From NCBI GenBank assembly GCA_030278955.1, contig JAOANR010000011.1:44069417-44133416 (forward strand): 64,000 bases of DNA, given 5' to 3'. The stretch's first letter is position 1. Every line of letters begins with the position of its first letter. Below are positions 45,110 to 57,589 of the stretch, in pieces. A model generated the notes under the pieces. That model made no database searches. It saw nothing but the letters and a program-made list of their open reading frames with translations, and was not told the DNA's origin. The translations under genes and the position numbers were made by a program. Origin of the DNA: Hygrophila difformis (Eukaryota > Streptophyta > Magnoliopsida > Lamiales > Acanthaceae).

Positions 45110-48100
45110 ATGGTTCCTCTCCCCATCTACTTGCTCTTACTTTTCTTGATCACAATAAACCCTAGCTATGGAGATCAAGGCACCTTGTCCCAAGGCCAAA
45201 CCCTCAAGGATTCGGATCACCTCTATTCTGCAAACAAAACATTCATGTTGCGGTTCTTCAGCATTTCTTCACAAAATAGATACTTGGGGATTTTTTACTG
45301 CTTACCAGATGACCCATCATCGAAGTACGATTATACTCTGGTGTGGATAGCCAACAGGAACAATCCTGTTCCCGGCAGCTCGGGGAGTAGCCTCTCCATC
45401 GATGCAGAGGATGGCCTGTTAAAGATTTCCTATGCCGGCGGCACTTTTCCAATTTCGAATAATCCTGCAGCTCCTCCTGTTGGCGCCAATTTTAGCGCAA
45501 CGCTTCTTGATAACGGCAATTTTGTGTTGAACGGACTGAATTCGGACGGATCAATGAATTCGACCGTGTGGCAGAGCTTCGATTACCCAACGGATACCCT
45601 CCTTCCAGGAATGAAGATTGGGAGCAACTTCAGGACAGGACATAACTGGTCGCTGTCTTCTTGGACGAACATGAGTCTACCTGCTGAGGGGATGTTTACT
45701 CTGAGTATGGATCCGAATGGCGCGGAGAGATTGATCGTTTGGAGAAATGGAACGGTCTACTGGACTACCGGACTATTCCGCAATGGGAAGTTCGACAACT
45801 TCTCCCTCCCGGATTGCTACAACTTCACCTATACATCGAATGCAGACGAGAAGTACTTTGAGTATACGTTGAAGTGCAAGCGTGTTGATAGTACAGCATT
45901 AGGGCTAAACTACTATGGAGGCATTGATTTCGGAGAGAAAACAACTCAGGATGACTGTCCTCTGCCGCTGAATGAAGGGTGCACCAAGCAGAACCTGTCC
46001 ACGTGTGGGAGAGGACCGAGGGACCGTTTTTGGTTTCGAAGAAGGGATGGCTACTCTGATACATTTTATGGCAAAAGCTACATTTTCCCTGAGGTTTTAA
46101 ATCTGAACCTCTCACAGTGTAGGGCGAAATGCTTGGAGGCTTGTTCGTGTGTTGCTTTTGCCTCGCGGACTGAAGATGGGAGCGGTTGTGAATTGTGGAG
46201 TGAATTGAGTTATATGAAGTCAGATGTATCCAAGACGCCTTGGAGGAGGACTGTGTATACTTTTCAAGCAGGACCAGGTTAGAAATAATACAACAATATA
46301 TATGTTCATGTCATTTCCTGGCCACCATTCTTTTCTGTGCTAAATAGCATGTTTCTTGCAATAATATGTTCATGTCATTTCCTAGCTTGAAACAAATTGA
46401 ATTTATGAACGTGTGTTGTCTTTCTGCAGCACCGAAGAAAAAGTGGAAAACATGGCTCATCACTTGTGTTGTTGGAGCAGTGTTACTATCATCAGTCGTA
46501 TTACTCTACTGTATAATAAAGCGCAGAAAGTTCAGAATATCAACTGGTGAGAGCTTCTGCTTGGCCATGTTAAGGAAACCAGTTTAATTCTGAAGTTCTT
46601 TTTTGTTTCCATTCAATAAAATTGGTTGTGCAAACATACAACTTTGTTGTTTAAACAAATTCGTTGTAGACTTTGTGTAGACAACAAAGTGGAAGATGTA
46701 CGAATTAGTTCGATATCCTACTGGTTCATTTTCGTATTGTTTTTGTACATATGATACGATTTAGGTAAAACGAAAGAGGGGGGAAATGAGTTGAAGCAGC
46801 TGTCAACAACCGAAAGCATGGTTTCAGAAAGGTCGAATAATGAGGATAAGAATGCCGTTCGTGTGTTCAGCTTAGACGACATAGAGAAAGCAACAGACAA
46901 TTTCTCCGAAGCAAACAAGCTTGGCGAGGGTGGATTCGGGCCAGTTTACAAGGTGAAGTTGTGAGACATATTAAGATTGCTTGTAATGTAGTAGTAAACT
47001 TAAAATATAACAAGTGTATTGTCCTGATTCAGGGGAAATTGCCAGGCGGACAGGATATTGCAGTGAAAAGGCGTTCAATAAACTCTGGGCAAGGACTTTT
47101 GGAGTTCAAAAATGAAGTTGTACTAATAGCTAAACTTCAACACATAAACCTTGTGAGACTTCTTGGAAGTTGCATTCAAGGACCAGAAAAGATTCTGGTG
47201 TATGAATACATGCCCAACAAAAGTTTGGACCATTTTCTTTTTGGTAAGCACTTTAGACACAAATAATTTGGCCTACACTTGGACAAACTCTATCTTCTTT
47301 TATCTAAGGATGAATGAATTGTTTGGTAATTTGCAGATTGTGAGAAACAAGAATTACTGAACTGGACAGTTCGAAAGAAAATCATTGAGGGTATTGCTCA
47401 AGGATTATTGTATCTCCACAAGTACTCAAGATTAAAAGTGATCCACCGGGACTTAAAAGCGGGCAATATATTGCTTGATCATGACATGAATCCGAAAATA
47501 TCAGATTTCGGCATGGCCAGAATATTTGAAGGTCCAGAATCAGAAGCGAATACAAAGAGAATCGTTGGAACTTAGTAAGAGACACCTTATTTACATTTGA
47601 AGTCTATGCGTAATACTCCCTCCGTCACAATCGTAATGTCCCATTTGAATTTTTTACACCGTTCATTATGCATGTTTAACCTAAATTTTTGTTGTAGTTA
47701 TATAAGAAAAAATATAATTTTAAAATATATAGTCAAGTACATTGGACTGCGTGTCCAAAAGTTTCGAGATATTTCAAATGAGACAGAGGGAGAGTAATAT
47801 CTCCTGTCCTTGAAAAAGGTGTATGTAATATTCTTTCATTTGCAGTGGATATATGTCTCCCGAGTACATCATCAATGGAGTTGTTTCTCTAAAGACGGAC
47901 GTATTCAGTTTTGGAGTTTTGCTTCTTGAGATCATCAGTGGCAAAAAAAATCTCAAACACTATGATACTAACCAGCCTCTCAACCTTGTGGGATTGGTAA
48001 GTAACTTACATGCCAATCTTGTAGTACCTTAAATTCAAATAAGTATTACTGCCTCAATTGTGATTGCTAAGATTTTGTTCTATCATTTTTTTTTTTTCAG

Positions 48101-48412
48101 GCATGGAAACTTTGGGATGAGGGAAGGGCCGTGGATGTAGCAGATTCAACAATGCATGATCATTTGAGCCATAAAAATGAAGTCATAAAATGTATTAACA
48201 TAGGGCTGCTGTGTGTTCAAGACAACCCAAATGACAGGCCTTCGATGATGGATGTCGTTTCCATGTTGGCAAATGTGTCCGTTCGCCCTTCGATTCCAAA
48301 GCGGCCGGCTTTCTTCTTTGATGGCAAAGATGAAACAGGAAACAACACAATGTTCTTAAAGATGCATAGCATAAATGGCCTGTCTCTTACGACGCTGGTG
48401 GAAGGAAGATAG
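45110..48412 (+). CDS. G-type lectin S-receptor-like Ser/Thr kinase 1, 7 exons
   Basis: A plasma-membrane receptor kinase of the S-domain class, closest in style to CES101-like members. Exons: 45110-46277, 46430-46546, 46765-46952, 47033-47243, 47337-47574, 47846-47996 and 48101-48412. They join in phase to 794 aa. Signal peptide 1-21; bulb-type lectin and S-locus regions ([27 protein letters not shown]); PAN-like Cys-rich segment ([14 protein letters not shown]); membrane helix in exon 2 (about 399-421). In the kinase, the P-loop is [11 protein letters not shown] (481-491), the beta-3 Lys is K503, HRD has D600, DFG has D618 and the activation segment ends GTYGYMSPEY. All catalytic residues are present. 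The ATG at 45110 is the first in frame. Ligand unknown. A MITE lies in intron 5. Confidence 0.95.
47616..47794. mobile_element. Stowaway-like MITE in intron 5 of receptor kinase 1
   Basis: CTCCCTCCGTCACAATCGTAATGTCCCAT opens the element after TA (47614-47615), and GAGACAGAGGGAGAG closes it before TA (47795-47796). It fills about two thirds of the 271-bp intron; donor and acceptor lie outside it. Confidence 0.78.
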
Positions 48413-49051
48413 AAGCTTCTCCTTCATTGTCATTATTTTTGACATTAAAAAGACAGATAGGTGATGAATGCGAATTTACTTTTGGTGTCAAATGTGTTGG
48501 TGTGCTCGTTTATATGTCTGTGAGTTTCAATGAAACATCTTGGCTGGCTTTGTTAATTTGGATCATGTATTGAGATGACTTTAGACAAAAGTTTGCATAC
48601 ACATGATGCTAGACTACTAGTAATACTTTTGTTGTCAATTTTATACATATAAAAAAAAAAACATTTCTAATTTAAAAAATTGTGCATTGTTGTGGAAAAG
48701 TGTCATCTTATATCTATTTGTATAAAATAAATTATAATTTTATATATTTGGATTACACTATTATCCTAAGTTTTAAGATGATAGTCTACATTCGATTTAT
48801 TTACCCAAGAATATACTTAAAACTGTTTTGCATTAAATTTATAATGATTTATCAAGTATATTCATAAATTTTTTTGGTTTCCGCTACGCTAAAAAAATAT
48901 ATATATTTTCATAATTAGGATAAGATAGTCCGATAGATTCATTGTCTATATAATATATATAAAAAAAATTATTCCAAATGAACAATAATATATTCTTATG
49001 AACTGTAATTTATCTATTCCATTTCCATCTAACAGAAATTCCCTTATAAAC
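48413..49051. other. 3' flank of receptor kinase 1, AT-rich
   Basis: This presumably begins with the 3' untranslated region. From 48650 on it is very AT-rich with no recognised repeat ends. No gene is supported. Confidence 0.5.
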
Positions 49052-49128
49052 AGTAACATATCTATTTTTTTTGGATGAGCCGAAGCCAGAGGAAAAAAAT
49101 TAAAAGAGTTCACAAAAAGCAAAAAAAG

Positions 49129-52100
49129 CTAAAACCGGGGGAACCATGCGCCGGAAGTATTCGCCGCTAAAGCCCCCAAAACGAAATCCGGTGGAAAGGC
49201 CCAGGTGGTGTAGAACGCTTCCTTCCCCGCTCCATGCTTAGCTAGACAATCTGCTACCTGATTTCCTTCACGGAAGACATGATGGATCCGGCACACCTCA
49301 ATGAAGAAGGGGAGCAAAAGGGTGGAAGAGATCCCACGCGTCAAGAGTACCAATGACAACCAAAGAATCGGAGTAGCAACACACCCGCCGGACACCAAGG
49401 TTCTTTATATACTCCAACCCCTCCGCCAGGCCAAACAACTCGGCATACGTAATGGTAGTTTGGCCAATAAACCCACATCCTCCACCGTTCCAATGACCAT
49501 TCTCGTCGCGGACAACAATGCCGAATCCCGAGCGACCTGGGTTACCTAACAGGCTTCCGTCCACATGAAGGATGGTGCCAACCTCATTCAAAGAATTCCA
49601 GTTAACCAACCTCATGTTCGCCGCTGACAGCCCCACCGCCTCGCCTGCTCGAATCAAAGCCTCTGTGAGTTGGGTGATCTCCCTTCGGATGACCCACATC
49701 GATTTCTGGATACCCCGAAAGACACGGGAATTTCGCTCTAGCCAAATCACCCATACTGTAACCACAAACACCGCCCCATACCTACGGTACATGGCCTGTA
49801 AGAAGTTCCTAATTTCAGATTTTGGAATGGAGTTGCAGTCGGGTGGCACAAGAATTCGAATGGCTTGCCACAAAAAGCTTGCCCATGTGCAATAGAATAT
49901 ACAATGAGCCCAATCCTCAATCTCAGATCCACACAAACCACACAAAGGAGATGAAGCCATGTTGCGTCTAAATCGAACGGAGTTGACGGGCAGCGAGTCC
50001 TGCGAGATCAACCATAATATAAACCCATATTTCTCCGGAAAAGAAGCCTTCCATAGCCACTGCCATGCTGGGGCTTATATAATTACTCAGAAGCTGATAG
50101 GCCGAGGCAACCGAGTATTTCCCTAACATCGTCCTATTCCAACCCCATAAATCAGGGATCCCTTCATGCCGCTGTGGCGGAGGCTTGGCGCATATCTCCT
50201 GCTTCAGAGGGGCGGGGATTGGGGATTAAATGCAGTCCCAACTCCACATGACATTAACAATAACGTTCTTCACTTGTAAATCAAGGTCCTGAGTCGCCAC
50301 ATAAGGGATGAGTGTGGCTATTTGAGAATTTTTCCACCATTCCGAAAACCAAAGAGACGAATGGCCATTCCCAAGTCGTAAGGAAAACCCTTGACGTAGA
50401 TGAGGCAAGATAAGTTGGACTAATCTGCCAATCTTGGATCTTGTGTTGGCAATTGGAATCAGAGGATTGTGCCAAGAGCTGTCCATCCCCCTCACCACCT
50501 GCACCCACATCTTCCTTGGGGAATGCAGCAAATCCCATAAAAGCTTACCCAACAAGGTTATGTTCATAAGCCAAGCACGACGCAAACCCAGCCCTCCAAG
50601 AGATCTCGGCTTGGCCACAGTATTCCAACTCACCAAATGAATACCCTTCCCGTTCTGATCTTTCCACAAGAAGCGACTAATCTTCGAGTCAATAGCTTTG
50701 CAAACAGCCTCCGGGAGCCAGTATAATTGCATAATATAAGTAGGAATGGCCGCCATTACCGCTCGACATAACGTGAGACGTCCTGCCTTATTAAACAAAG
50801 TATATGCCCACCCCTCCATACTATTATCAATTTTCTCCAATAGGAAAGCGAAGTCCTAATTATGACGGCGACCAGTGATCATAGGAAATCCCAAGTACGC
50901 CCCAAGATTCTCAACAATCGGGATATTCAGTGTTTCATTGATCCATTGTCTTTCCACTTCCCCAACCGCGTAAGACAGGACCATGGAGGATTTTTGAGTA
51001 TTTAGGTGAAGCCCAGCTGAAGCAGCAAAGACTTTCAAGGAATTGGCAATAGTTGTAACGCTTTCTCTATCTGCAATAGAGCATAAAATAAGATCATCAG
51101 TGAAAAGCAGATGTGATATTCCAATGCCCGATCTTGACAGCTTGATAGGCTTCCACCGTACTTGATCTACCAACTTTCGGACCAGCAGGGAGTACTTTTC
51201 CATGATAATAAGGAAGAGATAGGGAGAGATCGGATCCCCCTGTCGGAGTCCCTTTCCCGGGTTGAAACTGTCCAGTGCTTGTCCATTCCATAGAACTGAA
51301 TAAGAGGGCGATGTCACACAAAACATAATTAGTCGACAAACAGAATCCGGGAGGCCCAATTCAAACAAACATTGTTATGGAAAGTCCCAGTGAACATTAT
51401 CATATGCCTTGGCCACGTCGATCTTGACTACAAGGCCATTAGTTCGAGTGCGAGACCCTCCCAAGAAACTCAAAAGTTCATGCAGTGTCACAGCATTTTC
51501 AATCGTCCCGCGCCCCGGTAGAAAGGTTGCCTGATGGTAAGAAATATTAGTTTGACGGATTGGCCGAATACGATTCACCATAACCTTTGTCAAAATCTTG
51601 TATACCACATTACATAGCGTAATGGGGCAAACTGTTTGAGGCTAATAGGTGTCGGAATTTTTGGAATTAGGCAAATAAATGCCCTCATAACCTCCTGATG
51701 GAATGAACCCGTGGCAAAAGCCTGTTACACAAAGTTATGTACAGACGAACCCACAATCCCCCAGTACTTTTTATAAAACAAACACGGAAAGCCGTCCGGC
51801 CCCGGGGACTCTTATACAGCTCCTGGAAAAATTCTCGGGCATGGGCTCTCAGAGTAGTGGCATTCTCACACCAAGTTCCATCCGAAAGATTCAAGCCATG
51901 GATACGGTTCCGATGTCCCCTACATTTAGCTCGGGCGTGAAAATAGGCAGTGTTCCGATCCCCTAGTCTCACCCATTTTTCACGAGACCGTTGATACCAA
52001 AACACCTCCTCTTGGGCTAATATAGACTCATATTCCTTCTTCAGTTCCATCTCCAATAAATGTAAACGAGCGGAATCGACCCTCTCCAATGCGCGGGAGA

Positions 52101-53015
52101 TACCCTCAAGCCTTTTCATGATCTTGAATTTCCTCCACTTAAAGTTGCCGCAATGATTTTTGCCAAAAATCCTGGAGGCATGACGCACCTGTTCTAGTTG
52201 TTGTGAAATGGAGACTGACGAGTTGTTCCAGGCCGCTTCCACAACCGGTGAATATTCACTTAACTCAGCCCACGCCGCCTCCCACCGGAATGGTTTATCA
52301 GCAAGCCCAGGGAGAGCCTGGCCACAAAAAAGGAGGAGCGGACAATGATCCAATCCCATTTGAGGAAGCACTCGGACGAAGCCTAATGGGAACAAAGTTA
52401 GCCAATCAAGATTGATCACACAACGATCCAACCTTTTCTGAATGTGTTGAGAGTCACCACACGGCCGAGACCAAGTAAAAACACCACCCTGAGTATTGAT
52501 ATTAGCAAGCCCACAGAGCTGAATTACCATATCTAACTCCGATGCCCTTTCAATATTATACAAGCCGCCCCGCACTTCGGAAGGAGCAACAATTTGATTC
52601 CAGTCTCCTATAACCGACCAAGCACCCTCCACATATTCAGACACTTGGCGAAGGGACTGCCAATTTTCACGCCTTTCCAAATAACGGGGCGAAACATACA
52701 ATGCAGTAACATGCCAAGTCGAAGAGGAAGAGGACAGCTTCAAAGTCACCATGCGGTCTCGGTCATCTACCACCTGAACTTGGAACCGATGGCCAACTCG
52801 AAAAAGCACCCAAACTCCCCCCGATCTGCCCTCCACTTCCTGTATACAAACTGGTACATAACCAACTCTTAAAAGTAAAATTTGAGATCGAGCAAAAACT
52901 TACTGCGGCTCGAAAATAAAAATAATATCAGGGACATTTTGACGTAATATATCTAACAAAAAACGTTACCTAGTAACTCCAACAATACCACCAACATTCC
53001 AGGACAAGATCTTTA
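49129..53015 (-). pseudogene. LINE ORF2 remnant: endonuclease, reverse transcriptase, RNase H
   Basis: The endonuclease begins near 53015 (LSWNVGG-like) and runs to 51685, including SVIGDWNQI and MGLDHCPLLL. Reverse transcriptase pieces at 51608-50226 include HQATFLPGRGTIENA, GKGLRQGDPISPYLFLIIME and the active-site motif LLFTDDLILC. A zinc-binding zf-RVT-like piece (CGLCGSEIEDWAHCIFYC) and an RNase H domain (LHVDGSLLGNPGRSGFG...ITYAELFGLAEGL) lie at 50011-49129. The frame changes several times and has stops (for example upstream of 52836, and near 51610, 50841 and 50011), so it is not functional. Confidence 0.93.
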
Positions 53016-53069
53016 AGTCTAAAAATCCATATAAACAAAAAGAGTCATGAGGTAGAAACAGCAAACCCT

Positions 53070-53238
53070 AAGTTTGGATAGCCACCGTCTCGTCAGGGGG
53101 GTCTGGCTTCGGGGTAGAAGGCGACGTTACAGGAGGAGGGGAAGTATCCTCCACAGCTTGATCTTTTCCCATGGGTCGAGCACGCTTTGCATGGGACGAA
53201 CCATCCCTTGAGGATTGAAGGAGCTCTCATGGAGCACA
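53070..53238 (-). pseudogene. LINE ORF1 C-terminal stub
   Basis: About 50 codons rich in Pro, Ser and Lys (SHAKRARPMGKDQ ... STPKPDPPDETVAIQT) end at a stop just before the endonuclease. This is the position expected for the end of ORF1, and the element is truncated here. Confidence 0.55.
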
Positions 53239-53255
53239 AGTAACATATCTATTTT

Positions 53256-53886
53256 GGTATGTGAATTTTATTTTTTTATTTGTCCCCTATTTATAGGTAT
53301 TGTTTTGCATATTTTGGTAAATAATAATTATAATACATCTGCAATGATTTTTAGTTTTACTACTATAAATCTCTTATTAATTGATATTTTAAATATTTTT
53401 TGACATTAAATTGGCCCAGGGCCACCTGAATAAAATATCTTTTGACGTTTTTTTCATATAACAACTATACCTCTATAATTTTTTTTTTTATTTATTACAT
53501 TATATGTTGTTAAAATTGTAACATGAATATTATTTCCTGTAAAATAATAATTAAATTTAAATTTTTAGTGTAAAAAATTTTCCCGTGACTTACGCACGGG
53601 TTGAATACTAGTTTGTTTGTTGTTATAACCATTGAGGGACTTGCTGTCTAAATCTCTACCAGCAAAGCAAATTTGCTTTATTCTTGGTTTAAAAGAACAA
53701 GTCAAGAGAATTATGCTGTCATATTCATGTGAAACAAGCAAAATGGACAGTGCGGATAAGAAATGATAGAACCAGAACTCGTGCAGGAAAATGAAGATTG
53801 GCATTGTTGACCCCTCAAAGCCTTGTATATAAACTACAAACACTATAATTAATGTATTCACTACTACTCATGTAAGAGTATGGCCC

Positions 53887-53922
<36 letters not shown>

Positions 53923-53988
53923 TAGGGGATGAATCCCCAGATTTACAATTTTGGACATTACCAAAAAATTAGAGACAGATGTATACTT
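53256..53988. other. Intergenic, repeat fragment
   Basis: A hairpin-bearing end, CCCGTGACTTACGCACGGG, followed by TTGAATACTAGT lies at 53582-53612. It resembles the inverted form of the motif at 11150-11170. An A-rich (AAAAG)n run lies at 53888-53922. No gene is supported. Confidence 0.45.
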
Positions 53989-56900
53989 TCATCTACCTTC
54001 GATCAATGAAAGAGATAACTCATTCATGGTTGCTTTATCATATGTCTGTCGTGTGCCCCTTGGAATGAAGAAACCTGGTTGTTTTGGAGTTGGCAAATGC
54101 AAATCCATGAACTCAGTTGTCAACATGGAAACTACATCCATCATTGAAGGTCTCTCAGCTGGGCTGTCTTGAACACACAATAACCCCATATTTATATATT
54201 TCATGACTTCATTTCCATGCCCTAACTGCTCATCCATTGCTGGATCTATTAGCTCCATTGCTCTTCCATCAACCCAAAGTTCCCATGCCTGACAAGAAAT
54301 GCACAACAATGAAATACCTCTATTTTCATACTTAAAAAAATTAACAAACATGTCTCAACTCTCAACAAAATACTCACTAGTCCAACGAGGTTAAGCGGGC
54401 GATTGATATCATAGCTGTCGCGATTTCTTTTGCCGCTGATAATTTCAAGCAGGAGCACTCCAAAGCTAAATACATCTGTCTTTAGGGAGACGTTTCCGTT
54501 TATTATGTATTCAGGTGGCATGTAACCACTGCATATGACAGAAGATAAACATTATTGGAACTTGCATATATACACGTTGGTTATCAAGAAATGAATAAAG
54601 GAACTTGTTTCTTACTGAGTTCCAACTATCCTTTTTGTATTTGCCTCTAAATCTTGAACCTCAAATATTTTTGCCATTCCAAAATCAGAGATTTTGGGAT
54701 TCATGTTGCCATCAAGCAAGACATTGCTTGCTTTTAAGTCGCGATGAATCACCTTCAGTCTCGAGTACTTGTGAAGGTACAACAAACCTTGAGCAATTCC
54801 CTCTATAATGTTCACGCGAATTTTCCACTTTAGCAATGGACGCATGCTGGAATCTGTACATGGGATGGATGATATATATGAATGTGTCACTGAGAGGTGT
54901 TCTTGCAAAACGAAATGAGGACAACGATGGCCAAACCAAAATCTCAATTATTAAGTGCATACCAAAGAGAAAACAGTCGAGGCTTTTATTTTGCATGTAC
55001 TCGTACACCAGCATCATCTCTTGCCCTTGAATGCAACTTCCCAAAATTTTCACAAGGTTAGTGTGCTGGAGCTTGGCTATCAACAGGATCTCATTTTTGA
55101 ACTGAACCAAACCTTGTCCTGAGTTTCTTGAGAGCCTTTTGATTGCAACTTCTTGTCCACATGACAAATTTCCCTAGAGAAATAATGTTTGATGAATAAT
55201 TTTATTTTATAATGCATAATGTATGGCATTCCAACAATTCCATCAACTTTACCTTGTAAACAGACCCAAAACCACCCTCTCCTAGCTTATTTGCATCACA
55301 GAAATTATCTGTCGCTTCTACCATGCTCTCAAAACTAAAAAGGCAAACTGTCTTCTCGTCTATCCCCGTGGCAAGACTTGTTGAACTCGTGGTTGTGTCG
55401 ACCACCACTTCATTCAACATTTTTCCAGTGTCTTTGACAGAAAACCAACATGGAAGATTAGTATGACATTCTAGTTTAGATGCCCAAACAGAATGAAATT
55501 GTTTGAATGCCCACCTTTTATTTTCAGCTTTTTTCTCCTGATGAAACAGAACAACATTCCTGATGACAGCAATGCTGTTCCAACAATGGAACTAACAAGC
55601 CAAATCCACCATTTCTTCCTAGGTGCTGCAGTTCAAAGTCATGTACATGCAATCCCAAATTTATCTTGCTTCTCTAATTCACAAAAATGCACTTTGATCA
55701 TATTCTTCTATTTCATTCTTGATAACGAATCTATATTGCAGTGAGGATTTTGCTCCAACTATAAGACAAATAAAGGGTTCATTTTGTATAGCAGTGAGGT
55801 GCCAGGCTTGAACCCAATTTCATTTCATGTGTAAAAACAGGACTTGTATTGTTGAATATATATATAGAGGGAGTTATTTGTATTTGCTTCAAAGAGAATA
55901 ACAAATCTGTATCAGATTAAACAAGGAAACCTAACCTGTCCCCTGATGGAAAATATACAAAAGCCTCGTTCTAGCACCCTTCAAATTCGTCTCGTTGAAT
56001 TCACTCCAAATTTCACAGCCAATTCCATCCGCAGTTATCGAGCCATAAGCAACACACGAGCAGTTGGCCAAGCATATGGCCCGGCATTCCACCAGGCCTA
56101 AGTTGGAACTTTCAGCAAATCTGTAACTCTCACCATTGATAGCATAAGCAATGCTTTTCGGGGACCAGAACCCGTGTGGTCTTGTGTTGCAGGAAGATTC
56201 CTTCGTGATGCATCCTTTCCCCTTCTTCTCAACACAATAATTGTTCCGAGCTATCTCCGTGCCTTCAACGATGCCGCCGTCGTAATCAAGAGTCAGTCCT
56301 GCTTTATCAATATCACCACACTGTAATGAATAGGTGAAGTACTTCTCATCCTCGCTTGAATTATAGATGAAGTTGTAGCAAACTGAGAGAGACAGATCCC
56401 CAAATCTCCCATTGCGAAGCTTTCCACTAGTCCAGTAGACAATTCCACGCCGCAGGAGGATCAATTGCTTTGAGCCCTTTGGGTCTAGGGTTAGAGTAAA
56501 TTCACCCATGGCCGGTACGGATTCGCCCTTCCAAGAAGAAAGCGACCAATTGTGGCTATGCCCTGTCCGCAAGTCGACGCCGAGCTTCATTCCAGGCAAG
56601 AGCGTATCCGTTGGGTAGTCAAAACTCTGCCACAATGTTGAATTCACCGAACCGTCGGAATTCAATCGCCGCAACACAAAATTGCCATCATCAAGAAGGG
56701 TCGCCGCCCTAGGGTTCGTACTATCGAAAGGAATCAACTCCGAAGAATTTGGAAGTGGGAGAGTTCCGCCGCTGTGGAGAATCTTTAACATCCCATCTTG
56801 GGGATCGATCTCAAGGCGGCCGGTTTCATCCGTGATTGGATTGTTTCGGTTGGCAACCCAGGCATCACCGCGATTGTACCGGTTATCGTGTATGACCAAG

Positions 56901-57079
56901 TACTTGTTCTTTGAGGTAGCGTCGATTCTGCGGAACTTGAGCTGAAAGGCGCGGTTTGGGGAAAATAATGAATCCCCATCCCTGAGCTGCTTCCCTTGGG
57001 GCAAAGTGTCTGTTGAATCATCACCAAATGAAGCTGGATTTGAAGAAACCATGGAAATGCACAAGAGCAGAAAGATCAT
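53989..57079 (-). CDS. G-type lectin S-receptor-like Ser/Thr kinase 2, 7 exons
   Basis: A paralogue of the kinase at 45.1-48.4 kb on the opposite strand. Exons, minus strand: 57079-55936, 55625-55515, 55431-55253, 55173-54963, 54853-54616, 54528-54378 and 54288-53989. They join in phase to 777 aa. Exons 4, 5 and 6 (211, 238, 151 bp) have exactly the same lengths as in kinase 1. The short hydrophobic N-terminus [13 protein letters not shown] acts as signal peptide. Lectin and S-locus motifs ([26 protein letters not shown]), a PAN-like segment ([16 protein letters not shown]) and a membrane helix in exon 2 follow. In the kinase, the P-loop is [11 protein letters not shown] (468-478), Lys is K490, HRD has D587 and DFG has D605. 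One oddity is GTHGYMPPEY in place of the usual GTYGYM(S/P)PEY. It should be an active kinase. Confidence 0.95.
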
Positions 57080-57589
57080 GTTTTTTGCTGATCAGACGGT
57101 AGAGTATAATAATGGTTGTAATGGTGAAGGGATATACTGTAGACTGTAGTACACAATTTGGGGTGGGAAATGGGATCCCAGTAGTATTTATTTTTCCAAT
57201 TTTGATTTAGTTCCTAGTATTACGACCGGAGAGCATCATCAAGTCAACGTATTTATTTATTTTTAATTAAGGGGTAATTATTTTGACTGGTTGCCAGTCT
57301 GCTACTACAAATTCTGCAAAGGGTGTAGGATTGGGGATCATCTTTATTGTTGGGCTCCATTTTGAAATAAAACAAGATTGCCAAGTCAAGTCAAAACTCA
57401 AAAGTAGTAGTAGTACTACTACTAATATACTGCCAATTAATTCACACAACTAGCTCTAAACAAAAAAAATTTTTAATAATAAAAAATTAATTTAAAATTA
57501 CTCCAACTTTTTATCTGAAAATTTACTATCAACTCCATACATATGGAGATAAAACTACGATAATGTTATAGAAATAGTAATATAAATTA
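57080..57589. promoter_or_regulatory. Upstream region of receptor kinase 2
   Basis: This is the promoter side of the minus-strand gene. TTGTTGGGCTCCATTTTG (57348-57365) also occurs at 41320-41337 in the same orientation, so part of it is a dispersed repeat. A TAG/TAC-rich tract lies at 57401-57425. No TATA box was assigned. Confidence 0.4.

Larger units (their letters stand above)
49069..53238 (-). mobile_element. 5'-truncated L1-type LINE with 17-bp target duplication
   Basis: AGTAACATATCTATTTT lies at both 49052-49068 and 53239-53255. On the minus strand the element ends in a short poly(A) (T-run on this strand at 49065-49072), so it entered by target-primed reverse transcription. It begins (53238) within the end of ORF1, continues through endonuclease, reverse transcriptase and RNase H, and measures about 4.17 kb. 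Confidence 0.93.

Noticed and set aside
47597..47797. Open frame in intron 5 of receptor kinase 1
   Set aside because: It is MITE sequence between in-phase splice sites; joining exons 5 and 6 restores the kinase motif GTYGYMSPEY.
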